From assembly GCA_003646705.1 (NCBI GenBank), contig QMLK01000079.1:1-5806 (forward strand): a stretch of DNA of 5,806 nucleotides. Reading direction: 5' to 3'. This stretch comes from Deltaproteobacteria bacterium. Lineage in GTDB: Bacteria; Desulfobacterota; B13-G15. A program made the position numbers and the translations under genes. Below the pieces are notes generated by a model. That model did not search any database and was not told the origin of the DNA. It worked only from the letters and a program-made list of their open reading frames with translations. This document shows, piece after piece, positions 1 through 5,454 of the stretch. Positions within the stretch are counted from its first letter, which is position 1. Each line of letters opens with the position of its first letter.

Positions 1-309
1 CAGGCGCCTCAGGACCCTGTCGGTCCTCCAGTCCTTGGCCAGCTCCACGGCGGAACGCAAGAGGTTCCCGCTGTACTGCTCCAACTTGCCCTCAAAACGC
101 TCAAAGAGCGTAAAGGCATCGGCGGTGGTACCGGCGAAGCCCGCCAAGACCTTGTCGTGATAGAGCTTCCGCACCTTGCGGGCCCTGTGCTTGATAACAG
201 TGACCTCCAGGGTTACCTGACCATCTCCCGCCATCACCACCTAGCCCTTGTGCCTGACGCTCAGGATGGTGGTGCCGCTAAGGGACCTTCTTGGCGCGCG
301 GATGTGCAC
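1..309 (-). pseudogene. hslV: HslV, peptidase subunit of the HslUV protease; partial at the window edge, with an in-frame amber codon
   Basis: HslV is the threonine-protease core that, with the HslU ATPase, degrades unfolded cytoplasmic proteins. Reading leftward from a GTG at 309, the product contains SGTTILSVRHKG, then a TAG at 243-241, then [11 protein letters not shown] in the same frame. After the TAG there are 80 open codons to the edge, including [20 protein letters not shown] and [16 protein letters not shown], which are unmistakable HslV. In mature numbering Thr1, Asp17 and Lys33 are all encoded, but the stop replaces residue 11, a position usually Lys, Gln or His. No base is missing or extra around it, so this is a single-codon nonsense change, not a frameshift. 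Translation restarting at GTG, GTG or ATG just after the stop would lack Thr1 and be inactive. The GTG start has GGAGG 9 bases upstream (323-319) and overlaps xerC by 32 bases. About 70 C-terminal residues lie beyond the window. The identity is certain; whether it is a real pseudogene, a recoded codon or a sequence error cannot be decided here. Confidence 0.9.
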
Positions 310-1195
310 GATCGTAGACCTCCATCAAGGTGCTGAGGCTCACGTGGGTGTAGCGCTGGGTGGTGGAGAGCCGCGCATGGCCGAGCAACTCCTGGATGGC
401 CCGCAGGTCCGCCCCCCCATCGAGCATGTGGGTGGCGAAGGTATGCCGCAGTACGTGAGGGGTCACGGGCTTTAAGACCTCCCCGCGCAGGGCGTACTCC
501 TTCACGATCCTCCCGACCGAACGGGCGCTCAAACGCCTCCCCCAACGGTTCAAGAAGAGGGCATCCTCCTTGGGACCGAAGCTCCCCCTCACCTTCAGGT
601 AGAGCCCCAAGGCCTCGCAGGCCTTGCCGCCCACCGGGACCAGCCGCTCCTTTCCACCCTTTCCCAAGACCCTCACCAGCCCCTCCTTCAGGTCGATGTC
701 CCTGAGGTCGAGGCCCACCAACTCCCCCACCCGTAGACCACTGGAGTAGAGGAGCTCGAGGATGGCCCTATCCCTTATGCCCTTCGCATCCCCTTGAGGG
801 GGGGCCTCCACCAAGGAGAAGGCCTCCTCCACCGTGAGCCACCGGGGCAACCCCTTCATGAACTTGGGCGTGGAGACCAATTGGGCGGGGTTGCGCTTGA
901 TGAGGCCTTCCCTCTTCAGATAACGGAAAAAGGACCTGATGGCCGAGAGCTTCCTCGAGATGGAGCTCCTCTTCAGCCCCCTGCGGGTGAGGTGGCTGAG
1001 ATAGAGGCGCAAGTGGAGGTGGTCGATGCCCCCGGGGTCCTGGGGGAGCCCCTTCTCCCTGAGGAAACCGAAGAAATCCTCGAGATCCACCCGGTAAGAA
1101 CGGAGGGTATGACCCGAGGAGCCCCGTTCGTAGCTCAGGTACTCGAGGAAGGCCTCCAGGAGGCGCTCCAGCCCTTTTCCTTCAAAAGACTGCAT
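278..1195 (-). CDS. xerC: XerC-type tyrosine recombinase
   Basis: This is a site-specific tyrosine recombinase of 305 residues, the normal XerC/XerD length. Such enzymes resolve chromosome dimers at the dif site with a second Xer protein and FtsK. Residues about 9-100 form the N-terminal SAM-like core-binding domain (FLEYLSYERGSSGHTLRSY). The catalytic domain follows, with all active-site residues visible: Arg155 (SSGLRVGEL), Lys179 (GKGGKERLVP), His247 and Arg250 (TPHVLRHTFATHML), His273 (LLGH) and nucleophile Tyr282 (TTQRYTHVS). The xerC symbol rests on the hslV gene directly downstream, a common arrangement in deltaproteobacteria and Firmicutes; sequence alone does not exclude XerD. The stop is TAG (280-278). 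The ATG at 1195 is the only reasonable start, since no other start codon in good position follows, and it has no convincing Shine-Dalgarno. The promoter at 1235-1207 would start transcription only 4-5 bases upstream, so the message is probably leaderless. Confidence 0.95.
   Translation of the reverse strand: MQSFEGKGLERLLEAFLEYLSYERGSSGHTLRSYRVDLEDFFGFLREKGLPQDPGGIDHLHLRLYLSHLTRRGLKRSSISRKLSAIRSFFRYLKREGLIKRNPAQLVSTPKFMKGLPRWLTVEEAFSLVEAPPQGDAKGIRDRAILELLYSSGLRVGELVGLDLRDIDLKEGLVRVLGKGGKERLVPVGGKACEALGLYLKVRGSFGPKEDALFLNRWGRRLSARSVGRIVKEYALRGEVLKPVTPHVLRHTFATHMLDGGADLRAIQELLGHARLSTTQRYTHVSLSTLMEVYDRAHPRAKKVP
319..323 (-). promoter_or_regulatory. Ribosome binding site for hslV, inside xerC
   Basis: GGAGG on the minus strand lies 9 bases before the GTG at 309. 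It supports that GTG as the hslV start; the nearest upstream in-frame codons include a TGA and no better start. It lies within the last codons of xerC, so hslV translation is probably coupled to xerC. Confidence 0.6.
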
Positions 1196-1216
1196 TTTCT
1201 GCGTATACTATAGTCG
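1181..1216 (+). promoter_or_regulatory. Probable promoter of the transporter-reductase pair
   Basis: The -35-like hexamer TTCAAA (1181-1186, inside the first codons of xerC) is followed by a 17-base spacer and TATACT (1204-1209). The -35 is weaker than that of the divergent xerC promoter. Predicted initiation near 1216 leaves a leader of about 33 bases before the ATG at 1249. I looked for a preQ1 riboswitch in this leader and did not find one. Confidence 0.5.
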
Positions 1217-1235
1217 AGGGGCCAACCTTAGTCAA
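1199..1235 (-). promoter_or_regulatory. Sigma70-type promoter of xerC-hslV
   Basis: On the minus strand the -35 is TTGACT (1235-1230), the spacer is exactly 17 bases and the -10 is TATAGT (1212-1207). Each hexamer matches the consensus at five of six positions. The predicted start of transcription is near 1200-1199, and the xerC ATG begins at 1195, leaving a 4-5 base leader. The -10 overlaps that of the opposing promoter. Confidence 0.75.
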
Positions 1236-1248
1236 TTGAAGCACAAAG

Positions 1249-1968
1249 ATGCTTGTGTGGCTTTACTGGATCGCGGGACTTACCCTCACCACCTACCTGA
1301 GCGCCTCCCTCGTGCGGCGTTTCCCAGAGGTGGGCCTTCAGGCCTTGGTGGCCTTCTACGTCATCTATTTGGCCGCCTCCCAGATCCTGGCCGTGAGGAT
1401 CGTCCGCTTCGAACTCGGCTTCTACACCCTCCACGCCCCTGCCGCCGTTTTCCTCTACCCCTTCATAGCTCAGGCCATCGATATGATCAACGAGGCCTAC
1501 GGCTACCGGAAGGCCCAATGGAGCATATTGATCGCCTTCCTCACCCAGGTGCTGCTCGTGATATTCATCCTCTTGGTCAACAGCCTGAAGCCGGCCCCTT
1601 TCTTCAAATACGAGGAGGCTTGGCAGAGGATCTTCGCACAAGGGGTGAGGATCACGGCGGCCTCCTGGGCCTCCTTCCTCATCTGTCAGAGCCTTGACGC
1701 CAGGGTCTTCGCCTGGCTCAAAAGGAGGTACGAGGAGAAGGTCTGGTTGAGGAGTATGGGGAGCGATGTGCTGAACCTGACCTTGGACAGCGTGCTGTTC
1801 GTCACCTTCGCCTTCTGGGGCGTGGCCCCTGTAGGCCCCTTGGTCCTCGGCCAAGTGGTCTCCAAGAACATCATCGGCTTGCTCGACACCCCGTGGTTCC
1901 TCTGGTACAAGAGGATGCTCAGACCGGTGGGACTGCGAAGGGAGGTCTACGGTGGTCAGGCTCAGTGA
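1249..1968 (+). CDS. yhhQ: Queuosine precursor transporter family membrane protein (YhhQ/COG1738, Vut_1)
   Basis: This 239-residue inner-membrane protein has about six hydrophobic segments, near residues 3-19, 28-49, 60-78, 91-111, 133-148 and 180-204. The family signature is visible: DMINEAYGYRKAQ at 78-90 (Asp78, Asn81, Glu82, Tyr84), QSLDARVFAWLK at 147-158, and a late SDVLNLTLDSVLFVTFAFWG segment at 172-191. E. coli YhhQ of this family imports queuosine precursors for tRNA modification; the substrate here is inferred from the family only. Length and topology are normal. The ATG at 1249 is the first in-frame start (TGA lies in frame at 1237) and has only a weak ribosome-binding sequence. 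The end overlaps the ribonucleotide reductase start by 17 bases, so the two are very likely co-transcribed and translationally coupled. No salvage or queuosine synthesis gene is adjacent, so the context neither supports nor opposes the assigned substrate. Confidence 0.85.
   Translation: MLVWLYWIAGLTLTTYLSASLVRRFPEVGLQALVAFYVIYLAASQILAVRIVRFELGFYTLHAPAAVFLYPFIAQAIDMINEAYGYRKAQWSILIAFLTQVLLVIFILLVNSLKPAPFFKYEEAWQRIFAQGVRITAASWASFLICQSLDARVFAWLKRRYEEKVWLRSMGSDVLNLTLDSVLFVTFAFWGVAPVGPLVLGQVVSKNIIGLLDTPWFLWYKRMLRPVGLRREVYGGQAQ
1941..1946 (+). promoter_or_regulatory. Strong Shine-Dalgarno for the reductase, inside the transporter gene
   Basis: GGAGGT lies a few bases before the GTG at 1952, at ideal spacing. 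It decides the reductase start, because the next in-frame ATG (codon 33) would remove residues that belong to the usual N-terminus of this enzyme. It is clearly stronger than the site in front of the transporter, suggesting the reductase is made in larger amounts from the shared message. Confidence 0.75.
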
Positions 1969-4774
1969 AAACGCCCTCAAGGTCCTCGAGGCCCGATACC
2001 TCAGGAAGGACGCCAAGGGGAACCCCATCGAGGGGCCCGAGGACATGTTCCGACGGGTGGCCCGGCACGTAGCCAAGGCCGAGGGGATCTTCTCCCCCCG
2101 GAAGGAGGCCCAAAGGGCCGAGGAGTTCTTCCAGCTTATGGCCTCCTTGAAGTTCCTCCCCAACTCCCCGACCCTCATGAACGCCGGGAGGCGCTTGGGG
2201 CAACTGGCCGCCTGCTTTGTCCTGCCCGTGGAGGACTCCCTCACCTCCATCTTCGGGTCCCTGAAGCGTGCAGCCATCATCCACCAATCGGGAGGGGGCA
2301 CCGGCTTCTCCTTCAGCAGGCTGCGCCCGAGGGGGGATATGGTCTCTACCACCCATGGGGTGGCCAGCGGTCCGGTCTCCTTTATGCGAGTCTTCAACAT
2401 GGCCACAGAGGTGATCAAACAGGGGGGGACCCGTAGGGGGGCCAACATGGGGGTCCTGAGGGTCGACCACCCCGATATCCGCGAGTTCATAACCCTCAAA
2501 CGCGACCCCCGGGAGATGAACACCTTCAACCTATCGGTGGCGATCACGGAGGACTTCATGAAGGCCCTGCAGCGGGGGGAGGATTTCCCCCTGGTGAACC
2601 CGCGCACAGGTCGGGTCTTCACGAAGGTCAACGCCCGGGAGCTCTTCGAGCTGATGGTGGAGTGTGCCTGGGAGAGCGGGGAACCGGGGGCCCTCTTCCT
2701 CGATCGCATAAACCGCGCCAACCCCACCCCAGCCCTCGGGGAGATCGAGGCCACCAATCCCTGTGTGACGGGAGATACCTGGGTCACCACCTCCGAAGGG
2801 CCGGCCAGGGTAGAGGAGCTCGTGGGAAGGTCCTGCCGGTTGCTCTTGGACGGTCGGTTTTACTCCAGCGGTCAAGAGGGGTTCTTCTACACCGGTCGCA
2901 AGAGGGTACTCGAGGTCCGCACCAAAAGGGGATACCGCTTCAAAGCCACCCCTGACCATTTGGTCAGGGTGGTGACCTCCATGGACCGTCAGCGTATGGA
3001 GACCTCCTGGAAACCTGTAGGTGAGCTCAAGGCCGGGGATCTACTACTGCTGAGCGCTGACCGCGGAAGCCGTTGGGACGGAAAGGGGTCCTTTGGCGAA
3101 GGGTATCTGCTGGGACTCCTCATGGGCGATGGTACCCTCAAAAGGGAGGAAGCAGTCCTCTCCATCTGGGGAGATGGGGCAGGTCCTGAGGCGGTCCGCG
3201 CAGAAGCGGAACGCTTCGCCTATGAGCTCCCCCATCGCGCGGACTTTCAGGGCTTTCAGAAGAAGATAGAGGGCCGAGGCGAGTATCGCCTCAAGTTAAA
3301 GGCCCTGAAGATCCTGGCGAACCACTACGGCCTCAACAGAGGCTATAGGGGATTGCCCCCCTCTTTAGAGATGACCAGTTGGGACTTCCACCGGGGATTC
3401 CTCAGAGGCCTCTTCGACGCAGACGGGTCCGTCCAAGGACATCAAGACAAAGGGGTATCAGTGCGCTTGGCTCAGTCAGATCTGGAGCTGTTAATAGGGG
3501 TACAGAGGATGTTGCTTAGGCTCGGGATCGCCTCCACCATCTACGAGAACCGCCGTCCAGAGGCCTCAAAGGAACTTCCAAACGGCAAAGGGGGGCTTAA
3601 GCAGTATCGCACCAAAGCTCAGCACGAATTGGTGATAAGCGGCGACAACCTCCGCACCTTCGCCGAGGTGGTGGGCTTCGCCGAAACAGAGAAGCAGAGG
3701 AAACTGGAGGAACGTTTGAAGGCCTACAGACGAGCTCCGAACCGAGAGCGGTTCGTAGCCGAGGTCCAAGAGGTGATCCCACAGGGTGAATCAGAGGTCT
3801 TCGATGTACGGGTACCGGGATGCGGGGCCTTTTCAGCCAACGGTGTCTGGGTCCACAACTGCGGGGAGCAGCCCCTTCTGCCCAATGAGGCCTGCAACCT
3901 CGGTTCCATCAACCTGGTGAAGATGCTCAAGCGGGGCCCAAGGGGCTATGAGATAGATTGGCGGGAACTGAGGGAGACGGTGAAATTGGCGGTGAGGTTC
4001 CTCGACGACGTGGTGGAGGTGAACCGCTATCCCTTCAGGGCCATCAAGCGGATCTGTCGCGGGAACCGCAAGATCGGCCTCGGGGTGATGGGCTTTGCCC
4101 ACATGCTCATCCTCCTCCACATACCCTACCACTCCGACGGAGCGGTGAAGATGGCCGAGGAGCTCATGGCCTTCATCCACGAGGTGGCCCTGGAGGCCTC
4201 CAGGGAGCTCGCCGCCGAACGCGGCCCCTTCCCCAACTTCTCAAAGAGCCTCTACGCCCAAAAGGGGGAGCCGCCTCGGAGGAACGCCACCCTAACCACC
4301 ATCGCCCCCACGGGGACCTTGAGCATCATCGCCGATTGCTCGGCGGGGATCGAGCCGCTGTTCGCCTTGGCCTACACCAAGAGGATGCTCGGGGACGTAG
4401 AGATATTCACCATCGACCCCGTCTTCCTACAGGTGGCCGAAGAGGAGGGCTTCCTCAGCCCAGAGCTGAAAGAGGAGGTGCGAAAGAGAGGACAGCTCTC
4501 CCCCGAGCTGCCCGTGCCGGAGAGGTACAAGGAGCTCTTCCTCACCGCCTTTCAGATACCCCCTTGGAGACACGTCCAGATCCAGGCCGCCTTCCAGCGA
4601 CACACCGACAACGCCGTCTCCAAGACGATAAACTTCCCCGCCGAAACCCCCCCTGAGAAGGTCGGAGAGGCCTTCCTCCTGGCCTACGAACTGGGCTGTA
4701 AGGGGATAACCGTATACCGAAGCGGTTCAAGGGAGGGACAGGTCATCACCTGCGGCTTGAACCAACTATGCTGA
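1952..4774 (+). CDS. nrdJ: Adenosylcobalamin-dependent (class II) ribonucleotide reductase, interrupted by an intein
   Basis: Class II reductases convert ribonucleotides to deoxyribonucleotides in the cytoplasm with a radical generated from adenosylcobalamin, with or without oxygen. The precursor is 940 residues; removing the intein (271-636) leaves 574. The N-extein shows PTLMNAGR (73-80), Cys88 (GQLAACFVLP), QSGGGTGFSFSRLRP (112-126), QGGTRRGANMG (157-167) and ends EIEATNP. The C-extein begins CGEQPLLPNEACNLGSINL, then APTGTLSIIADCSAGIEP (785-802), TDNAVSKTINFP (885-896) and ELGCKGITVYRSGSR (913-927). Cys637 is the thiyl-radical cysteine, flanked after splicing by Asn269 and Glu639; Cys88 and Cys648 are the substrate-reducing pair. 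The tail ends CGLNQLC, so Cys934 and Cys940 are the likely redox relay to thioredoxin. There is no N-terminal ATP-cone, so activity control by ATP/dATP is probably absent. A class I enzyme is unlikely: no small-subunit gene is adjacent and the motifs are those of NrdJ. The last 29 bases overlap the opposing kinase-like gene. Confidence 0.95.
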   Translation: MVRLSENALKVLEARYLRKDAKGNPIEGPEDMFRRVARHVAKAEGIFSPRKEAQRAEEFFQLMASLKFLPNSPTLMNAGRRLGQLAACFVLPVEDSLTSIFGSLKRAAIIHQSGGGTGFSFSRLRPRGDMVSTTHGVASGPVSFMRVFNMATEVIKQGGTRRGANMGVLRVDHPDIREFITLKRDPREMNTFNLSVAITEDFMKALQRGEDFPLVNPRTGRVFTKVNARELFELMVECAWESGEPGALFLDRINRANPTPALGEIEATNPCVTGDTWVTTSEGPARVEELVGRSCRLLLDGRFYSSGQEGFFYTGRKRVLEVRTKRGYRFKATPDHLVRVVTSMDRQRMETSWKPVGELKAGDLLLLSADRGSRWDGKGSFGEGYLLGLLMGDGTLKREEAVLSIWGDGAGPEAVRAEAERFAYELPHRADFQGFQKKIEGRGEYRLKLKALKILANHYGLNRGYRGLPPSLEMTSWDFHRGFLRGLFDADGSVQGHQDKGVSVRLAQSDLELLIGVQRMLLRLGIASTIYENRRPEASKELPNGKGGLKQYRTKAQHELVISGDNLRTFAEVVGFAETEKQRKLEERLKAYRRAPNRERFVAEVQEVIPQGESEVFDVRVPGCGAFSANGVWVHNCGEQPLLPNEACNLGSINLVKMLKRGPRGYEIDWRELRETVKLAVRFLDDVVEVNRYPFRAIKRICRGNRKIGLGVMGFAHMLILLHIPYHSDGAVKMAEELMAFIHEVALEASRELAAERGPFPNFSKSLYAQKGEPPRRNATLTTIAPTGTLSIIADCSAGIEPLFALAYTKRMLGDVEIFTIDPVFLQVAEEEGFLSPELKEEVRKRGQLSPELPVPERYKELFLTAFQIPPWRHVQIQAAFQRHTDNAVSKTINFPAETPPEKVGEAFLLAYELGCKGITVYRSGSREGQVITCGLNQLC
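2762..3859 (+). mobile_element. Intein in the reductase active site (366 residues)
   Basis: An intein removes itself from the precursor protein and joins its flanks. This one runs from Cys271 to Asn636, between ATNP and CGEQ, a junction at which host homologues are continuous. Block A is CVTGDTWVTT; block B is GYRFKATPDHLVRV with Thr333 and His336; the C-terminal block F is VFDVRVPGCGAF with Asp618; block G is GVWVHN followed by Cys637. The Cys1 nucleophile, penultimate His635, terminal Asn636 and +1 Cys are all present, so splicing competence is expected. The histidine commonly found in block F is Gly625 here, preceded by Cys624. Sampled 60-base blocks average about 55% GC inside the intein (50-58%) against about 66% in the exteins (62-70%), consistent with a separate origin. 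The insert keeps the reading frame exactly and is a multiple of three. I am very sure it is an intein; whether it splices constitutively or conditionally cannot be seen. Confidence 0.97.
3098..3706 (+). other. LAGLIDADG (DOD) homing endonuclease domain within the intein
   Basis: This domain cuts intein-free copies of the target gene so that repair copies the intein in. The first dodecapeptide motif is EGYLLGLLMGDGTL (383-396), with catalytic Asp393. The second is HRGFLRGLFDADGSV (480-494), with catalytic Asp491. Between them lies the KALKILANHYGL helix (450-461); the C-terminal stretch FAEVVGFAETEKQRKLEERL (570-589) is typical of these domains. Both metal-binding aspartates are retained with no frameshift or stop, so the endonuclease looks active or only recently inactive. 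The domain limits are approximate. The expected target is the uninterrupted reductase sequence around the NP-CGEQ codons. Confidence 0.92.
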
Positions 4775-5450
4775 CCCCTGGGAACTTCCTCCGGTAGGCC
4801 TCGAGGATCAGTTCGGTGGCCCTGTCCCAGTTGTAATGATCCAGGTTTATCGTGATGTCGTAGTTGCGTGGGTCGGCCACATCGGCCCCGAAGTACCTCT
4901 TGATAAAATCCCTCTGCTCCCGATCCCACTCCTCGAGGACCTTCTCCAGATCCCTCTCCGGGAGCCCATACCTCTTCAGCACCGCCTCCTTCCAGCCTTC
5001 CGGCCTCCCCACAAGCCTCACCCTGAGGGCCTCAGTGGCCGGGATCACGAAGTTGGCCCCACGGCCGACGATGACACAACTCCCGACGTGGCCCAATTTC
5101 TTAAGAAATCGCTTTAAGTATAATATGTAATCCTCCTGAAAAGTTTGGGGATCCTTCACAAAGACGTTGGCGTACTCCAAGAGGATGCTCCGGGATCGCT
5201 CATCCAGGAACTCGGCCTGGCGGGGGTCCGCCTTTAGGGCCCTGGCCACCTCGTAGATTATATTCTTCCCGTAATAGGGCCATCCCAACCTTCTGGAGAG
5301 CCTCTCGGCCACCTCGTGGGCCCCTGCCCCTCTCTGTCGGGAGATGAGGATGGGGGGCTTGCGGACCTCTGGACCCTCCTCCCGTCGGAGGAACCACTCC
5401 CTTACGTGGCTCTCGATGATCCTCTGGATGTTTGGATTCCTCACCCTCAT
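4746..5450 (-). CDS. Cytidylate-kinase-like family protein (P-loop nucleotide kinase fold)
   Basis: This 234-residue protein belongs to the cytidylate-kinase-like family (PF13189), cytosolic proteins with the fold of nucleoside monophosphate kinases and mostly unknown substrates. A leader of about 32 residues precedes the core ILISRQRGAGAHEVAERL (34-51), the modified P-loop of this family. It is followed by GWPYYGKNIIYEVAR (56-70), VIVGRGANFV (127-136), LRVRLVGRP (142-150) and the C-terminal signature FIKRYFGADVADPRNYDITI (182-201). A standard Walker A lysine is not present, as is usual for this family, so true CMP kinase activity should not be assumed. The ATG at 5450 has GAGGGG four bases upstream (5460-5455). 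Its own promoter lies just before it, so it need not depend on the TPR gene. Its 3' end overlaps the opposing reductase by 29 bases. The family assignment is firm; the substrate is unknown. Confidence 0.88.
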   Translation of the reverse strand: MRVRNPNIQRIIESHVREWFLRREEGPEVRKPPILISRQRGAGAHEVAERLSRRLGWPYYGKNIIYEVARALKADPRQAEFLDERSRSILLEYANVFVKDPQTFQEDYILYLKRFLKKLGHVGSCVIVGRGANFVIPATEALRVRLVGRPEGWKEAVLKRYGLPERDLEKVLEEWDREQRDFIKRYFGADVADPRNYDITINLDHYNWDRATELILEAYRRKFPGVSIVGSSRR

Positions 5451-5454
5451 CGGT

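Noticed and set aside
241..280. General amber recoding in this organism explaining the hslV stop
   Set aside because: xerC ends in TAG 35 bases upstream, and reading through it would add a long tail unrelated to recombinases. Recoding specific to hslV remains conceivable but unsupported.
241..309. A frameshift rather than a nonsense change in hslV
   Set aside because: Conserved residues before and after the TAG lie in the same frame with no gap, so no insertion or deletion is needed.
1216..1248. A preQ1 riboswitch in the leader of the queuosine-precursor-type transporter
   Set aside because: The leader is only about 33 bases, lacks the A-rich tail and CUAAG-like element of the known class, and no convincing stem could be drawn.
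1196..1248. An NrdR box or a dif-like site in the divergent region
   Set aside because: No match to the paired 16-base NrdR motif, and no 28-base pair of Xer arms, is visible; the palindromic pieces are explained by overlapping -10 hexamers.
1228..2790. A 520-codon open frame on the minus strand opposite the transporter and the reductase N-terminus
   Set aside because: Its translation is low-complexity and resembles no family. It is fully explained by GC-rich codon bias of two well-supported genes on the other strand.
3958..4656. A 232-codon plus-strand frame inside the reductase C-extein
   Set aside because: It is an Arg/Gly-rich shifted reading of the reductase, whose own frame carries clear conserved motifs.
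4775..4830. A rho-independent terminator after the reductase
   Set aside because: No GC-rich hairpin followed by a T-run is present on either strand; the region is coding sequence of the convergent gene.
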